NCBI GenBank assembly: GCA_013400975.1
Contig: WBMZ01011743.1
Location: 1-64,000, forward strand
Length of the DNA stretch: 64,000 nucleotides
Direction: 5' to 3'
Origin: Atrichornis clamosus
Taxonomy: Eukaryota > Chordata > Aves > Passeriformes > Menuridae
Below, in pieces: positions 23,669 through 34,117 of this stretch; the stretch's first letter is position 1; every line of letters starts with the position of its first letter. Below the pieces are notes generated by a model, which was not told the DNA's origin, did not search any database, and saw only the letters and a list, made by a program, of their open reading frames with translations. A program made the translations under genes and the position numbers.

Positions 23669-24681
23669 CTCTGCTCTCCTTTCCCCTGCCCTTCCCCACT
23701 CCTCTCACAAGGGGGAGTCTGGGGAGGCTGCAGCCTCTGGGGTTTGGTAAGAAACCTGGCACTCCTCAAAAGCCACCCCGGCATTCAGACCAGCTACCGC
23801 ACCAAAGCAGCTCTGGAGCAAGTCAGAGAAGCTGCAAAAAACATAGGCTAAAAAACGTGCACCCCAAGAGGCTCCTAGAGCACCCCTTTTTTCAACCTTG
23901 CAGCAGGAATACAGCCTGGAGGCTGAGAGGAGAGCATGGGCTGCACTGGGGTGAGAGAGATGAGCTGCTGGGCTTTTCACAGACTGCCAGCAGTGCACGG
24001 AGCAGCCCGTGCTGTAACAAACTGCTGCTGCTGCTGCAGAAATGCCCAGGGTTAGGCAGCGACAAACCTTTGGCACTGGGACTTCCAAACCAACTCCATT
24101 CACTTCCTTATCCAAAGCCAGTGAAATAGAACACATATTGACAAGATGAGAAAAAACAAAGGAAGAAGATAAAAGAATGAAGCTGGATCTCAGAGGGTCT
24201 GCACTGCCTTTCCTGGGAAACCCAGGGCAAGGCAGAGACCCAGCCACAATCAAGGAAGAATTAATCCATCCCCATCCTGCACAAACTGATTCTCCTACAC
24301 TGGCAAGTCCCAGTTTGGAAATGGATCAATTACTGTGCACAAGCTCTGAAGGAGAAGGGAATCAACCTGACCCACAAGTGACTCTTCTGGTTCACATTAA
24401 ACCTCTCCCAGTGAGGCTCAGACCACGCCGGGGCATCGTGGGCACAGCAGTGAGGAAGTCTTCCCTTTCTAACAGCACATCTGACCAGGGTCAGCCCCAG
24501 CACTCCCAGGGCGAGCAGCCTGGGAGGAAATGGAGTCGAAAGGGAAAGAGGAACAAGAGAGAAAGAAGGAACAAGAGCCAGCACACCCCAGCCCCAGGGC
24601 CAGAGGCACAGGAGAAACAGCAGCCATGGGCACGGCTCCGGCTGGGGCAGAGGCAGACAGGGACACACCCCACTGCCATAC

Positions 24682-25009
24682 CTGGAACGCTTCCCCACGC
24701 CTGCCCCTCCTTGGGGGTGGCTGCTTTGGGATCAGAAGCTGAGACGAGCTGCTCAGAGCCTTTCTCACTGGCAGCCAGGTGCCCGTGTCCCTCTGCTGAC
24801 TCCTCACTCTGTCCAGGTGCGCTCCCAGTCTCAGGACCAAGCCCCTCAGGGGACGGGGAGCGTGGAGGTGGATCCTGCCGGGGGCCCAAACTTCCTGTGG
24901 CCGAGGCGGCTGATGAGGGGTGGGCCAGCAAGGCTGCTGCTGGATGGTCCAGTCCTCCTGGCACGGCTGTCTTGGTGCCAATTCCCACCTGTCCTCCGGC
25001 CTCTGGCAT
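24682..25009 (-). CDS. KIZ: KIZ coding exon, largest recognised
   Basis: The acceptor (TGTGTTCCAG|ATG) and donor (GTTCCAG|GTATGG) enclose 109 codons plus one base. The product begins MPEAGGQVGIGTKT and contains a Ser/Glu/Gly-rich acidic part (GQSEESAEGHGHLAASEKGS). It is compositionally like the disordered centre of KIZ but not clearly alignable. The internal ATG at the exon start is not taken as a translation start because the acceptor precedes it directly. The opposite strand is also open over 368 codons here, which I take as a GC-driven shadow. Confidence 0.75.
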
Positions 25010-25429
25010 CTGGAACACAGGTGGGACATGGCTCAGGGAAAGAAATGGGCAAACAGAGCTTCCTGCGGTTCTGGAGAGAAGTGCCACAGAATTCAGTGTT
25101 TGCTCTAGCATTAGTACTACACAGTCCCCTGGCACACATTCCATGCATCCCAGTGTGAGTGGAGGGCCCAGACCTCAGCTGAAGCTCCAGGAGCCAAAAA
25201 CCCATGGCAGCAGCTCCCTGCACTCCCAACCCGGCCAAAAGGGACCCGAACACACCAAGGACCCCAGCCCACCCAGACAGTGACTGGTTCTTACACAGCC
25301 AAGGACGAGGACTCTGCACAGGCTTTCAGGACCAGGGCACAACCTGCAGAGCTGCCCACTGAGGTCCCAGAGCCCAGAGGGGCCTTGTGCCCCACCTGTG
25401 AAGGACTCCGCAGATCCAGCTCCGCTCAC

Positions 25430-25492
25430 CGCACGGAACAGGGCAGACGAGAGGAGAACGAGGCAAAACTCGCTGTCTTCATTTGCCTCCCC
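25430..25492 (-). CDS. Possible additional KIZ exon (21 codons)
   Basis: CAG at 25493-25495 and the donor GCG|GTGAGC (25424-25429) enclose exactly 21 codons in phase 0/0. They start GEANEDSEF and end SSALFRA. It would fit between exon 4 and the exon at 24682-25009 without shifting the frame. There is no clear similarity to mammalian KIZ, and a 63-nt open segment can arise by chance, so this is tentative. Confidence 0.25.
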
Positions 25493-27249
25493 CTGCCCTT
25501 CCCACAGCAGAGGAAGATCAGCTCCTCCCCTCACACGCAGTGGTGACATCACCTGTCCCACCAGGTGACCCGGAGCACCAGGCAGACACATTTTCAGTGG
25601 CACCTTCCTCCCAGAACCGCTGAACTTGCACAAAGCCAGCTCCAGGAGCGCAACTGCTCTGCTGCTAAATCCCAGGGCCTTAATGCTTGCTCTCTTCCTT
25701 TGCAACCCTACTCAATCAGGGCAATTTAGGAGGAGTGGCTGCTGCCACCACAACTCCTGCAGGGTCGCCAGCAGTTTATGCAAAGCCAAAATCAGCCATC
25801 CTAATGCCATTGTTCACACTAAGCAGGGCTTCCTCTCCAGCCCCAAATCCCAGCAGGACAATTTACAGTCACCTCCACACCTCGCCCCTCTCTTTCACTG
25901 CCTGACCTCTTCCTCCCACACAAAGTCAGCTGCCAAGCCCAGCTGAAAAGGAAACAAAGGCATCTTGTCTGGTCTGTGACCAAGGTTCCTTAAAAAAGCT
26001 CAAATTCCACACAACAAGGAGCAGAACAAAAAGCCATGAAGTTATTTGGAGTAGTAGGAAAGGTTTGCTACTCAGATTAGGTTCACAGCTTACTCCATCA
26101 GCACTGCTCTCAGGTTCCTCCTAATTGCTTTTCGGGTGTTGCATTTGGTGCTTTCAAATGGCTCCTGCCAGTCCTGCACGGCTTTGGCAGCTGCTGGGTG
26201 CAGCGTTCCAAAACAAATGGATTTCAAACAGGCACAAGCACAGCAGACACCCCTAATGGGCTTCTCTTGGATTGCAGAAAAATAATCACCTCTTCACCAC
26301 CTTGGAAATCTCAGAGCAGGTCCAGGCGCTGCCTTGAGCACCAGAGCAGTGCAAACGTGGAGATGTCCTGCCCAAAACAGGCCCCAAATGGCTGAAGCTC
26401 AGGGCACCCCAGCTGGGGGCTGAACAAAGTGTCTGCTCAGCCACCCGCAGGCCCCTCCTGGTTGTGAGGGCAGGCCCGCACCACTGCTCCAGGAACAAAA
26501 GCCATCCCTTATCATCACTGAGGTGTTCTGAGGAGAACAAGCCCAGCACAGGCCTCCCACAGGACTGACAGGGATGCAGCAGATGCCAGGTGAGAGCTCA
26601 GGAGGGCAGGTCCAGCAGGCTCTGTCTCTGCCAGCACCCAGGGACACGCCTTGCCCAGGGAAGGGGCTCTGCCACCACAGGAGGTTCCAGCGTGCACGAG
26701 TCCCAGATCTCCAGAAGGCTCCAAGGAAGTGCTTCCAAGTTGACTTCACAGCACAAAGGATCCAGGAGCCTGGGCCATACAGCTCTGCCAGGCGGGAAGG
26801 ACCTCTTCAGTGTGGGACTTGGGAGCTTAAGGGCTCCCATGGAAACTGGGAGCCCAAAAGGGTGCACACCCCATGGCTCAGACATCCCTGATGGTGTTTG
26901 GGTGCTGGGATTCTGCCCCTCTGCAGAAGACTGGTTCTGGATCGTCCTTCAGGGTCCTCAGGGCCCAGAGATGACCCCCAAGGTGTCACTGATGGGGTCA
27001 TCACAGAGTCACTGGCATCCCAACCACTCTGAAGGAAGCCATCCCCATTCCCTTGGTTTGGAAACCCCCAAGTCACACCACAAGCCTTAGATGCTCTGCT
27101 ATTGACGTCAACTTTTCCACGCGTTAAAAATCCCACCTCCCACACTGCCTGCCCTAATTGAACAACTCAGCATTCCAAAATAAACTCACCTTTTCGCACA
27201 CAAATTCAAACTGCAACTTGCACCCTGCCACAGGCCTGCCTATGTAGGT

Positions 27250-28060
27250 CAGGGCTGCTCGGGTTCATTGCTTTGTATATTACAGTTTAAAGAATGCTCT
27301 AAATTCAAGGTTTTTAACTTTTTAATCTATGGGGAAAACTTCCTATAAACTCAGATTAACGACTGCTAATGCACTGAAGAAAGGAAACCAAAAACCTTCC
27401 TCCTACTATAAAAACAAAATAGTGTGGCCTCTGTTTCTTTTCTGATAAGAGTCTTAAACACCAAACATTTAACTGCATAATAACATTCCCTGGCAGCCAG
27501 CAGCCTGCTTAGCAGATACATAAAGCAGGTAAAAGGGGAAAAAGTTAATTTCTTGGCTGAATGATTCCATCGGTAGCTATAGGGCAAACTAGAAAGTCTT
27601 TTGGTAAAGTAGCAGTTGATTCTTCTATCAATCTGCAGCACACACACTCTTCCAAGGAATGCATTAAATATGAAAATCATATCCCGTTATCATCTGTTCC
27701 CAGCTTTCAGCCCAGTAAGCTTTCCTTAATGAATGCTGCAGCCGGAGGGACGAGCGTGCTGCCGGCTCCTGGGAATAATGGAGTGATGCTCCCGTCCCGC
27801 TCATCCGGCGCCGGCTGCTGAGGGGCTTCCACACACAGTCACAAGTGACTACTCTTGCCAGCATGCTCCAAGTTATTACAAGATGTTTTTAGACATTTCA
27901 TCTAAAAGGGCTTTGCTGCTTTTAGTGGAGAAAACAGCCCTGGTCTTGAACTGTATCATTTATATGGAGATAGGAGGAGGGATTAGGAGCCTGCATTACT
28001 GCAGATATATGGCAGCAGATATTTAAGTATTCCTTGTCAGTCTTTTTGTCTGTTCCTTAG
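27250..28060. other. Probable conserved non-coding element in KIZ intron
   Basis: About 800 bp of AT-rich unique sequence has homeodomain-like and MEF2/POU-like words, including TTAACGACTGCTAATGC, CTGCATTACTGCAG and CAGATATATGGCAGCAGATAT. It sits between GC-rich intron parts and carries no credible exon. Confidence 0.4.
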
Positions 28061-28428
28061 ATATGCAATCTCCTTCTGCTCCTTCTGGGGAAAGGTCAGA
28101 ACACACAAAATTACGAGCAGGCTGCCCGGCCCCAGCGCTGCAGTTCTGCACAGACCCCTCACAGGAGCCTTTCCTCCTCGGTCACAACCGTTTGCACAGC
28201 CCCCAGCACAGCAAGTACAGAAGCCAACAGGACGTGCATAAACAGTCAGGGCTTTTGTAATTCCAGCTCTTTGGATGAAATAATGGCACTTTTTACCCTG
28301 GTGGCTCTCCTGCACACAGGACCGAACACAATTGCGCACTGCACATGCCAGGACCCAAATCCCCAGGAAAGGCTCTGCAGCTCCGAGGAGAGCACAGCAC
28401 TGGAATAAAGCCCATTTCCCCCCATTAC

Positions 28429-28521
28429 CTGCTTTCTGGATCCTTCCTCCTTCTCAACTCCTGCTGACAAGTTGCCCTCTTGAAGGGATAACAAGTTTTT
28501 AATTTCCCTTCCATACCATGC
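28429..28521 (-). CDS. KIZ: KIZ exon 4 (coiled-coil continuation)
   Basis: Acceptor (TTCCCTTTTAG|GC) and donor (AAGCAG|GTAATG) enclose 31 codons in phase 0/0. The product starts AWYGREIKNLLSLQEGNLSA and ends EKEEGSRKQ. Mammalian KIZ has LEYETQIKKMLCSKDSLG at the same place, matching the x-Y-x-x-[QE]-I-K-[KN]-[ML]-L pattern and the following small-residue loop and acidic segment. An in-frame TAG is part of the acceptor, so the exon has no start codon of its own. Confidence 0.88.
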
Positions 28522-30107
28522 CTAAAAGGGAACAAATCCGTCACACAAAACTGGAGGCCAAAAATCCACCCCCCAAACCAACATTTGTAAAATGTGCACC
28601 TTTACATGCACAGTCCCACTGCCTTTTCAACTCAGACTGTATTTAAAAGCAGAGATCTCATTTTCTCCTCACTTCCCTGCTCCCCTGACCGAACAGTGTG
28701 GCCCCATCCTTTCGAATCCTACAAAACAGCAGTAACTTGTTGACTCGCGTGTAGGGCACCCCAGCGTGCATTTGTAACGTGGAATTACTGCTGCGGCATC
28801 CACACGGTGACGGGGCTGCTCTGCGACGGAGAGAGCTGTAGAAGGTGTTTTCCATGCACCACCCTGCAAGGGAGCTGTTCCAAGGACCAAGCCCTGGCAG
28901 ACGTGGCAGAGGCTCCGTGTCGGCCGCTCCAAACCCGGCTCACCCCTCTCCAGGGCTCAGTGGAGCCGGGCACGGAGCGGGGCCGGGCACAGCGCGGGCA
29001 GCGCCGGCAATTAATCCTGGGTGCTCCTAATTGCAAAGCCACACAACACGTCAGGGCAGGCTGGCTGGAAGCCCTTCAGGACTTTCTGCAGCAGGAACCA
29101 GGCATGGACCAAACCCTGAACACAACTAACCCGCCCAGCTCCCAGCCAGGAGGCTGCTCAGGAACCCATAAACATGGAATTGCAAGAAACAAAACCTCAC
29201 CATGTGAGAATTCAAAATACTCAAAACAAACTAAAATGTAACTCCTGGGTTTTCCTGAAAGCTCAAGTGAATTTATTTATACTCCTAAAAATTACTGACC
29301 AAACACAGGGAACAAAAGTGCATCATTCAGAAAAAAAAAGGAGTTTTGTGAGCTGCAGCCACATAATAAATGGGCACAGAGTTGTGATAAAGCACTCCTA
29401 AAGGGCATTCTCTATGGAAAAGAGGAGAGAAAACAGTAATAATTTCTTTCTGTGTACTCCCATGATAGATTAAATGATTGCATGCCCCATAACTCTCCTG
29501 CTTTTCATAGCTAACACAGAGATGTCATTTATTCAGCAGCTCCAAAATTAACTGTAACTTGGCAAAGATCAAATGGATGGCACAGGAACACCAAAATGGA
29601 AGGACTGAACCAAAACCCCACGTGCAGATTGACCTGTGGCACGAGCGGGACTCACAGCAGGGGTCAGAACCACCACCCTGCCGCTGGGCAAACTGGTGTG
29701 GCAGCGGGGAACAGCTGGCACCACAGCACAGCCCAACCCCTGCTCTGCTCCAAATAACTAAAAATCACGGGCAGGGAATCACACAGCCCAGACAGTCTCT
29801 GAACTCTGGGTTACTGCGCTGCAGACAGGAAATGATCCTCTGGGAATGCCACCAGATCAACAGGCACTACCTGGGCTATGGCTGTGTGAGGAATAAACAC
29901 AGCCAAACGTTTCTGAGGAATGCCACTGCTCTTAGAAAGCAGGAGTGAACACATTTCCCTCCCAGACTGTGCCTCCCCAAAAACCTGGCTCTGTGTTATC
30001 AGCAGCGTAAGCAGATGTCACCATTTCATTTTTAAAAATCTGGAATCATCACCATATCACAGCACTTTGCAGCATCCCAAACTGCACTTTAGGGAACAGC
30101 AAGACAA

Positions 30108-30147
30108 AATAATAATAATAATAATAATAATAATGATAATAATAATA
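30108..30147. repeat. (AAT)n microsatellite
   Basis: About twelve AAT units with one GAT interruption lie in a KIZ intron. Confidence 0.95.
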
Positions 30148-30328
30148 CTCAAGAAATCCTCAGAGCTTGGCTGTTTCTTACAGCAGTCTGTGGAATCTGA
30201 AGTACTTCAGGTCTGTCCGTAACCTGAAATACGGGCCCTGATCGAGCTCACCTCAAGCTCTAGGACATAGAAAGGGACTCCCGCACAACACCAGCCAAGA
30301 GCAAGGATAAAGCCTTATAGAAAGTTAC

Positions 30329-30485
30329 TTCCATCTTCCTTATGCTGCCCACGGCCACGGTGCCCATGTGTGTCTCCAGCCGCAGGCACTCCCTGCGCAG
30401 CTCCTGGTTCCGGCACAGAGCCCACTGCTGCCGCTCCACCACCGCCGCCAGCTGCTTCTGCAGCTTCAGCTGCCTCACCTTCACC
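30329..30485 (-). CDS. KIZ: KIZ exon 3 (coiled coil)
   Basis: The acceptor (CCCCTGCAG|GG) and donor (GATGGAA|GTAACT) enclose one base plus 52 codons ending in phase 0. The product includes VKVRQLKLQKQLAAVVE, WALCRNQELRRECLRLE and GSIRKME. Mammalian KIZ has RVKLKYVKLKNYLKEICES and HTRNQEYLKRFERVQAH here. The RNQE core and heptad-like spacing of Leu are shared. The donor is GTAACT, acceptable but not optimal. This is part of the N-terminal coiled coil used for centrosomal association. Confidence 0.92.
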
Positions 30486-31793
30486 CTGCAGGGGACCAGA
30501 AACTGCTCTGACAAGCAGGGAAATAAACCACAGGCACCCACTGAAATCGCTTTTCCTCAGACACACCACCAGTGCCCCCAGGAAGGGAGGGACACGCTCC
30601 TGCGCACAGACATATTTACATAAGCACATGTACGTGCCACTTGCCTGCACGCTTACACTGGGGCTTTGGTGTTCAAAAGGGTGAGCACATTACAAACTCC
30701 TGTAAATGTGTTTTAAGTGCATGATGTTCCAGCCACTCCCATCACATTACATCAAAGTGAAAACTGTAGGAGAGGAACGTGTTCTGAAAGTCAGCCAGGT
30801 GGGAACACCGAGGCCGAGGCTTCACAGCTGCCACCAAAAGGGGCACTGAAAATCCATCCAAACCAGTTCTCTCCCCTCTACAAACCAGATCCCTCTCAGC
30901 CAGACCTCTTTCCTTAGCTGGTTCCAGGGCAGCCACACAGTGTTAGGGCCAGCACAGGGAAACGGGAACCAGTGGATGCCCCTGGCTCACATGTGCCCAC
31001 AGCTCTGCCTCAACCAGCAGTGAAACGGCTACCCACAGCCCCCGGGCTGCCAAGAAGTTCAGAGAAACTCCAGTTCTAGACCTGTTAGACTACACCAAAT
31101 CCAGTAAAACCAGAAAGCAAAGTACATCTGAAGCTGCCCCACCTGTGCAGACATTTTTTCTTCCATCTGTATCTTCATTTTCTAACCTAAAGGCCCCTCT
31201 CAGAAGAGGGGTTCCTACTGCACCCAGCCCTCAGTCCCTGGAGCTTTACAGAACACATTTGAGGAAAGGAATGGAACAGTGGACGACACTTCTCAGCCCT
31301 CTTTGGCTGCTGGGTTTTGGAGAGGTTTTTTACTTTAGTTTGCAGGGGTTTTTTTGGTTGTTTTGGGGTTTTTTGTTTTGAGGGGGTTTTTTTTGTACAG
31401 ACTGCCTATGCAGTTTACACTAAATAGACACTGCAGAAAGAATCCAAGGAGCTGGACCAGAACCTGCAATATCCTCTAGGACTTCTTAAGGTTTTCAACT
31501 TTTTAACACCCTAGGACTTTCCAGCATGGACTAGGCTGTGGTGATTTTGTAAAAGTAGGATAAAGCCAACTTGCATGTTTGTTATTCCCAGGATTTTTGT
31601 ATTCACAGAACGAGGCACTTATGTTGCTGCTGCAGTTATTTCATTAATGACTTGAAGACATGGATCTTACGTTACACTTCGCATAAGAATATAAATGTAT
31701 TGTTACTAAAAGCCTCCAAGACAACATTCTAAAAGCATTCCAAGATAACCAAACCTCTGTAACTAAAATAAAGGAGCTTTTAAATAGGCTTAC

Positions 31794-31856
31794 AGGTATG
31801 GATCAGCCATTGTGCGTTCCATCAGCTGCCCTTCTAATTCCAGCCTTTTGGCTTCA
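31794..31856 (-). CDS. KIZ: KIZ exon 2
   Basis: Acceptor (TTTTCTTCCAG|T) and donor (ATACCT|GTAAGC) enclose 63 nt: one base, 20 codons and two bases. The product is EAKRLELEGQLMERTMADPY. Mammalian KIZ has SEKKRLDLEKKLYEYNQSDT at this position, with the S-E-x-K-R-L-x-L-E pattern preserved if the split first codon is Ser. Two in-frame Met codons occur in this exon and could serve as internal starts. Confidence 0.92.
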
Positions 31857-33946
31857 CTGGAAGAAAACAAACAACATAGAGTGAGACTAAAATATTGCAC
31901 CATTACTTAAAGTCTCCAAATGCCAGAACTAAAGGGTTCAGCTTACAGGATGGATGCTCATCACCCAAAGCCATTCCAGAGGGAAGCTGTTTTTGGGAAC
32001 ACAGTGAAGCTGCTGCTATTTAATAGTTACCTGAGGATGAGCAACCATCCTGTGAGCATAAAATACAAAATACCCAAGAGAGGTTTCCAGCAGATTCACC
32101 TCACAAACCCTGCCACAGGCAAAGCCAAAATCCAAGTTCTTTTAAAAAAGCAACATCAGGTTGTCGTTAGACTGTGGGAGTGAAGGGGAGAGCACACAGC
32201 CCAACCTGGCCACACTTCTTCACAGATTTGGGCTCTCCCTACACACACACACTCACCTCCTCCCACTTTCCCTGCACGGAAGAAAGCCAGGAAAAGCCCT
32301 TCCTGCTGCTCCACCTGAGAGATCAAGGTGTCCATTTTGCCTGTGTGATCCTGCCAGAGCCTGGAACGGGATTAGGGTTTCGTGTCATGTACACAATTTA
32401 GCAGCCACGCTTCATCTGGGATCTCATCCCTCCAATTTCCTCTTACACGACGGACAGCCAGGCAAACGCAGATGTCGAGATCTTGTTTTTACACTTCTCC
32501 AGGTAATTTTCCTGCCTCAGTGGAGAGCACCGATATCCTGACGGATGAGAAGCCGATGGATGAGAACAGCCACTGGCTCCAATGCCATTTCCCACTCCCC
32601 CATCCTGCAGGTAGCACACGACACTCCTCAGCTCCCCCAAGCCCATTCCCTGCCCACCAGCGAGGTTTCTCAGCACCCCACTGGTCAGCCTGCAGCAGCC
32701 ATCCAGGGAGACCCAGGGAAGGTGTCCTAGGGCAGGACACAGCGGTACAAACCCCCTCAGGAAGGAGCCTCTGGCCATGGGAGCACCGCTGGGGGGGTCT
32801 GAGCTCAGCTCTGCCCAGGGCACACCCAAACCCACCTGGAGGTTGGCATGCCCGGGTTCTGGCACAGTTCCTTGGTCAGTGGCACAGGTGACGCTCGAGG
32901 CACTGCCGGGACCGTCCTGGCCGCTGCACTGCACCACCAGCTCCTTCTTTCCAGGAAAAAGCCAAAGCTCCCTGCCTGAAAATGTTAATTGTTCGTGCAG
33001 TTCTGTGTTGGGTTAGAACGGCACAAACAGTCAGAAGCTCTGTATCACCTTGCACACCACACTGACCCCTGACGTGCACAGTGATCCGAGCACGCGGGCA
33101 CTTCCACGTTTAGGTCGGACAAGGTCCAGCGCTAGGAAATAAACCCTGGCCAGTAGAGTCTGAGGGGTAATTTAAGGTCCAGTTACAGGTTTTTGCACAA
33201 GTCTCAAGGTGCTCCATGGATCAGGAGCTGAATCTCTGGTGACTGATTTCTCAACCCCTTCAGAACTTAGACATTGAAGATGGAAAAAAAGAAAAAGGAG
33301 TTCTGTGAGAACAGGGGGAAAAGAAGTAACCATGAGAAGCCCCCCAAGGCAGACAGGCACAGCCGCGAGCAGCAGCTTCCCCAGCACATCCCACCTCCCG
33401 CACGTACCTGTTCCCAGGGGCCCACCCGAGCTCGGGAGCACGGGCGGGAGCGCAGCCGGAACACCCCAGCGATTTAACCCCACTTCGCCTACTCCCACTC
33501 CCAACAGCTGTGTCGAGGCACCGCTGCGCGCAGCTCGGGACAGGCAACTCCTCCGCAGCGCTGCCCGGGACCCAGCGCCCCTCCGAGCCCCCCTCCCCGC
33601 GGACACTCGCGTCTTCCCCAGGAGCCCCCCGACGCCCCGACACGGGAACAGCGGCAGCGACTTCGTTTAAGGATTACCAAGGCTCCCGCAGGGGAACACC
33701 TGCTCGTGTCCCCGCGGCACGGCCGCTCGCCAAGGAACCAGCGGGATATAAATCCCAGCAGAGCCTCGGCCGGGCCGTGGGGGGGCGGTTCAGGGCCCCC
33801 TCCCCAGCACAGCCGCAGCCGAGAGCAGCGGGGGTGACCGCGGTACCCCGGCTGAGCCCCCGGTAGGGCCCGGCCCGGCCCGTCCCCCCGCCCGGGGCGA
33901 GAGCCCCCCGCGAACCCCAGCCAGCCTGCGGGGGGACCCGGCTCAC
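31857..33946 (-). other. KIZ: KIZ first intron
   Basis: This stretch of about 2.1 kb links the CpG-island promoter to exon 2. Its promoter-proximal part (33.4-33.9 kb) is CpG-rich and contains a second donor-like site on the minus strand (AACAG|GTACGTG, exon side ending at 33408). That site also leaves two bases and would be in phase with exon 2, so it may mark an alternative first exon. No ATG opens that frame. The rest carries no recognisable feature. Confidence 0.5.
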
Positions 33947-34117
33947 CTGGCGCGGGGCCGGGGGATGTCGGTCGCGGCGGTGCCCAAGCTGTTGGTGCCG
34001 TTCCCGATCCCGGTGCCGTTCCCGATCCCGGTGCGGTTTCCGCCGCTGCCCACGTGCAGCTCCCACCGTGCCCCGCGCGGGACCCCGGAAGTGCCGCCCC
34101 CGCGTTGCCATGGGGAC
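33947..34117 (-). promoter_or_regulatory. KIZ: KIZ CpG-island promoter and presumptive first exon
   Basis: The minus strand has a strong donor (GCGCCAG|GTGAGC, intron side 33941-33946). Reading in the phase required by exon 2 gives ...TAATDIPRPRA then the split Ser codon, so R-A-S-E-A-K-R-L matches mammalian R-D-S-E-K-K-R-L. That frame has no ATG up to an upstream stop. The ATG at 34112 is in a frame that would stop at once in exon 2. An ETS site CCGGAAGTG (34085-34093) and an X-box-like GTTGCC-AT-GGGGAC (34104-34117) mark the promoter. The identity of the exon end is likely; the translation start is unknown. Confidence 0.55.
33994..34029. repeat. Two perfect 18-bp tandem copies in KIZ exon 1
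   Basis: The unit GGTGCCGTTCCCGATCCC is repeated exactly twice and followed by a degenerate third copy. In the frame that leads into exon 2 each unit encodes GIGNGT. Being a multiple of three it would preserve frame. Confidence 0.9.

Larger units (their letters stand above)
25010..28428 (-). other. KIZ: KIZ intron(s) with unresolved central coding region
   Basis: Exon 4 and the exon at 24682-25009 are both phase 0 at this junction, so they could be joined directly. Mammalian KIZ carries a long central stretch here, including a conserved GLYQPATIFMGRQM motif, that I cannot find. Candidate pieces are a 63-nt phase-0 exon at 25430-25492 and an open segment following a good acceptor at 26528-26530. 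Much of 25.1-27.1 kb is open on the minus strand in overlapping frames. A candidate regulatory block lies at 27250-28060. Confidence 0.45.
3875..34117 (-). other. KIZ: KIZ gene span (kizuna centrosomal protein)
   Basis: Kizuna is a centrosomal protein that stabilises pericentriolar material after Plk1 phosphorylation and is found at the basal body of photoreceptor cilia. At least eleven exons are placed here on the minus strand, including an uncertain first one. Two blocks are decisive: exons 2-4, which follow mammalian KIZ residue by residue in pattern, and the C-terminal exon ending SDFDDFYD. From exon 25009 to the stop all six junctions join in phase with no internal stop. The middle exons are Ala/Gly/Pro/Ser-rich and diverged from mammalian sequence. 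Total coding found is about 527 codons without exon 1, against about 670 in human, so part of the centre is missing or unrecognised. The gene spans 30 kb here and is considerably larger in mammals. Confidence 0.9.

Noticed and set aside
24177..25283. 368-codon plus-strand open frame, the longest without Ns
   Set aside because: It lies opposite a phase-consistent KIZ exon (24682-25009), is low-complexity Ser/Pro/Gly-rich and resembles no protein; GC-rich coding exons often open the opposite strand.
28037..28095. Possible KIZ exon reading KEQKEIAYLRNRQKD after a CCCCAG
   Set aside because: It looked like coiled coil but has no donor before its stop and is not needed, since the exon at 28429-28521 matches KIZ at this place.
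28675..28740. tRNA-like TTCGAATCC motif
   Set aside because: No matching acceptor stem, D-arm or A-box at the right distance; no tRNA gene was found anywhere in the window.
33408..33643. Alternative KIZ first coding exon of 78 codons
   Set aside because: The frame and donor phase fit exon 2 but the frame starts at GTG, not ATG, and the peptide does not resemble KIZ; kept only as a possible alternative non-coding first exon.
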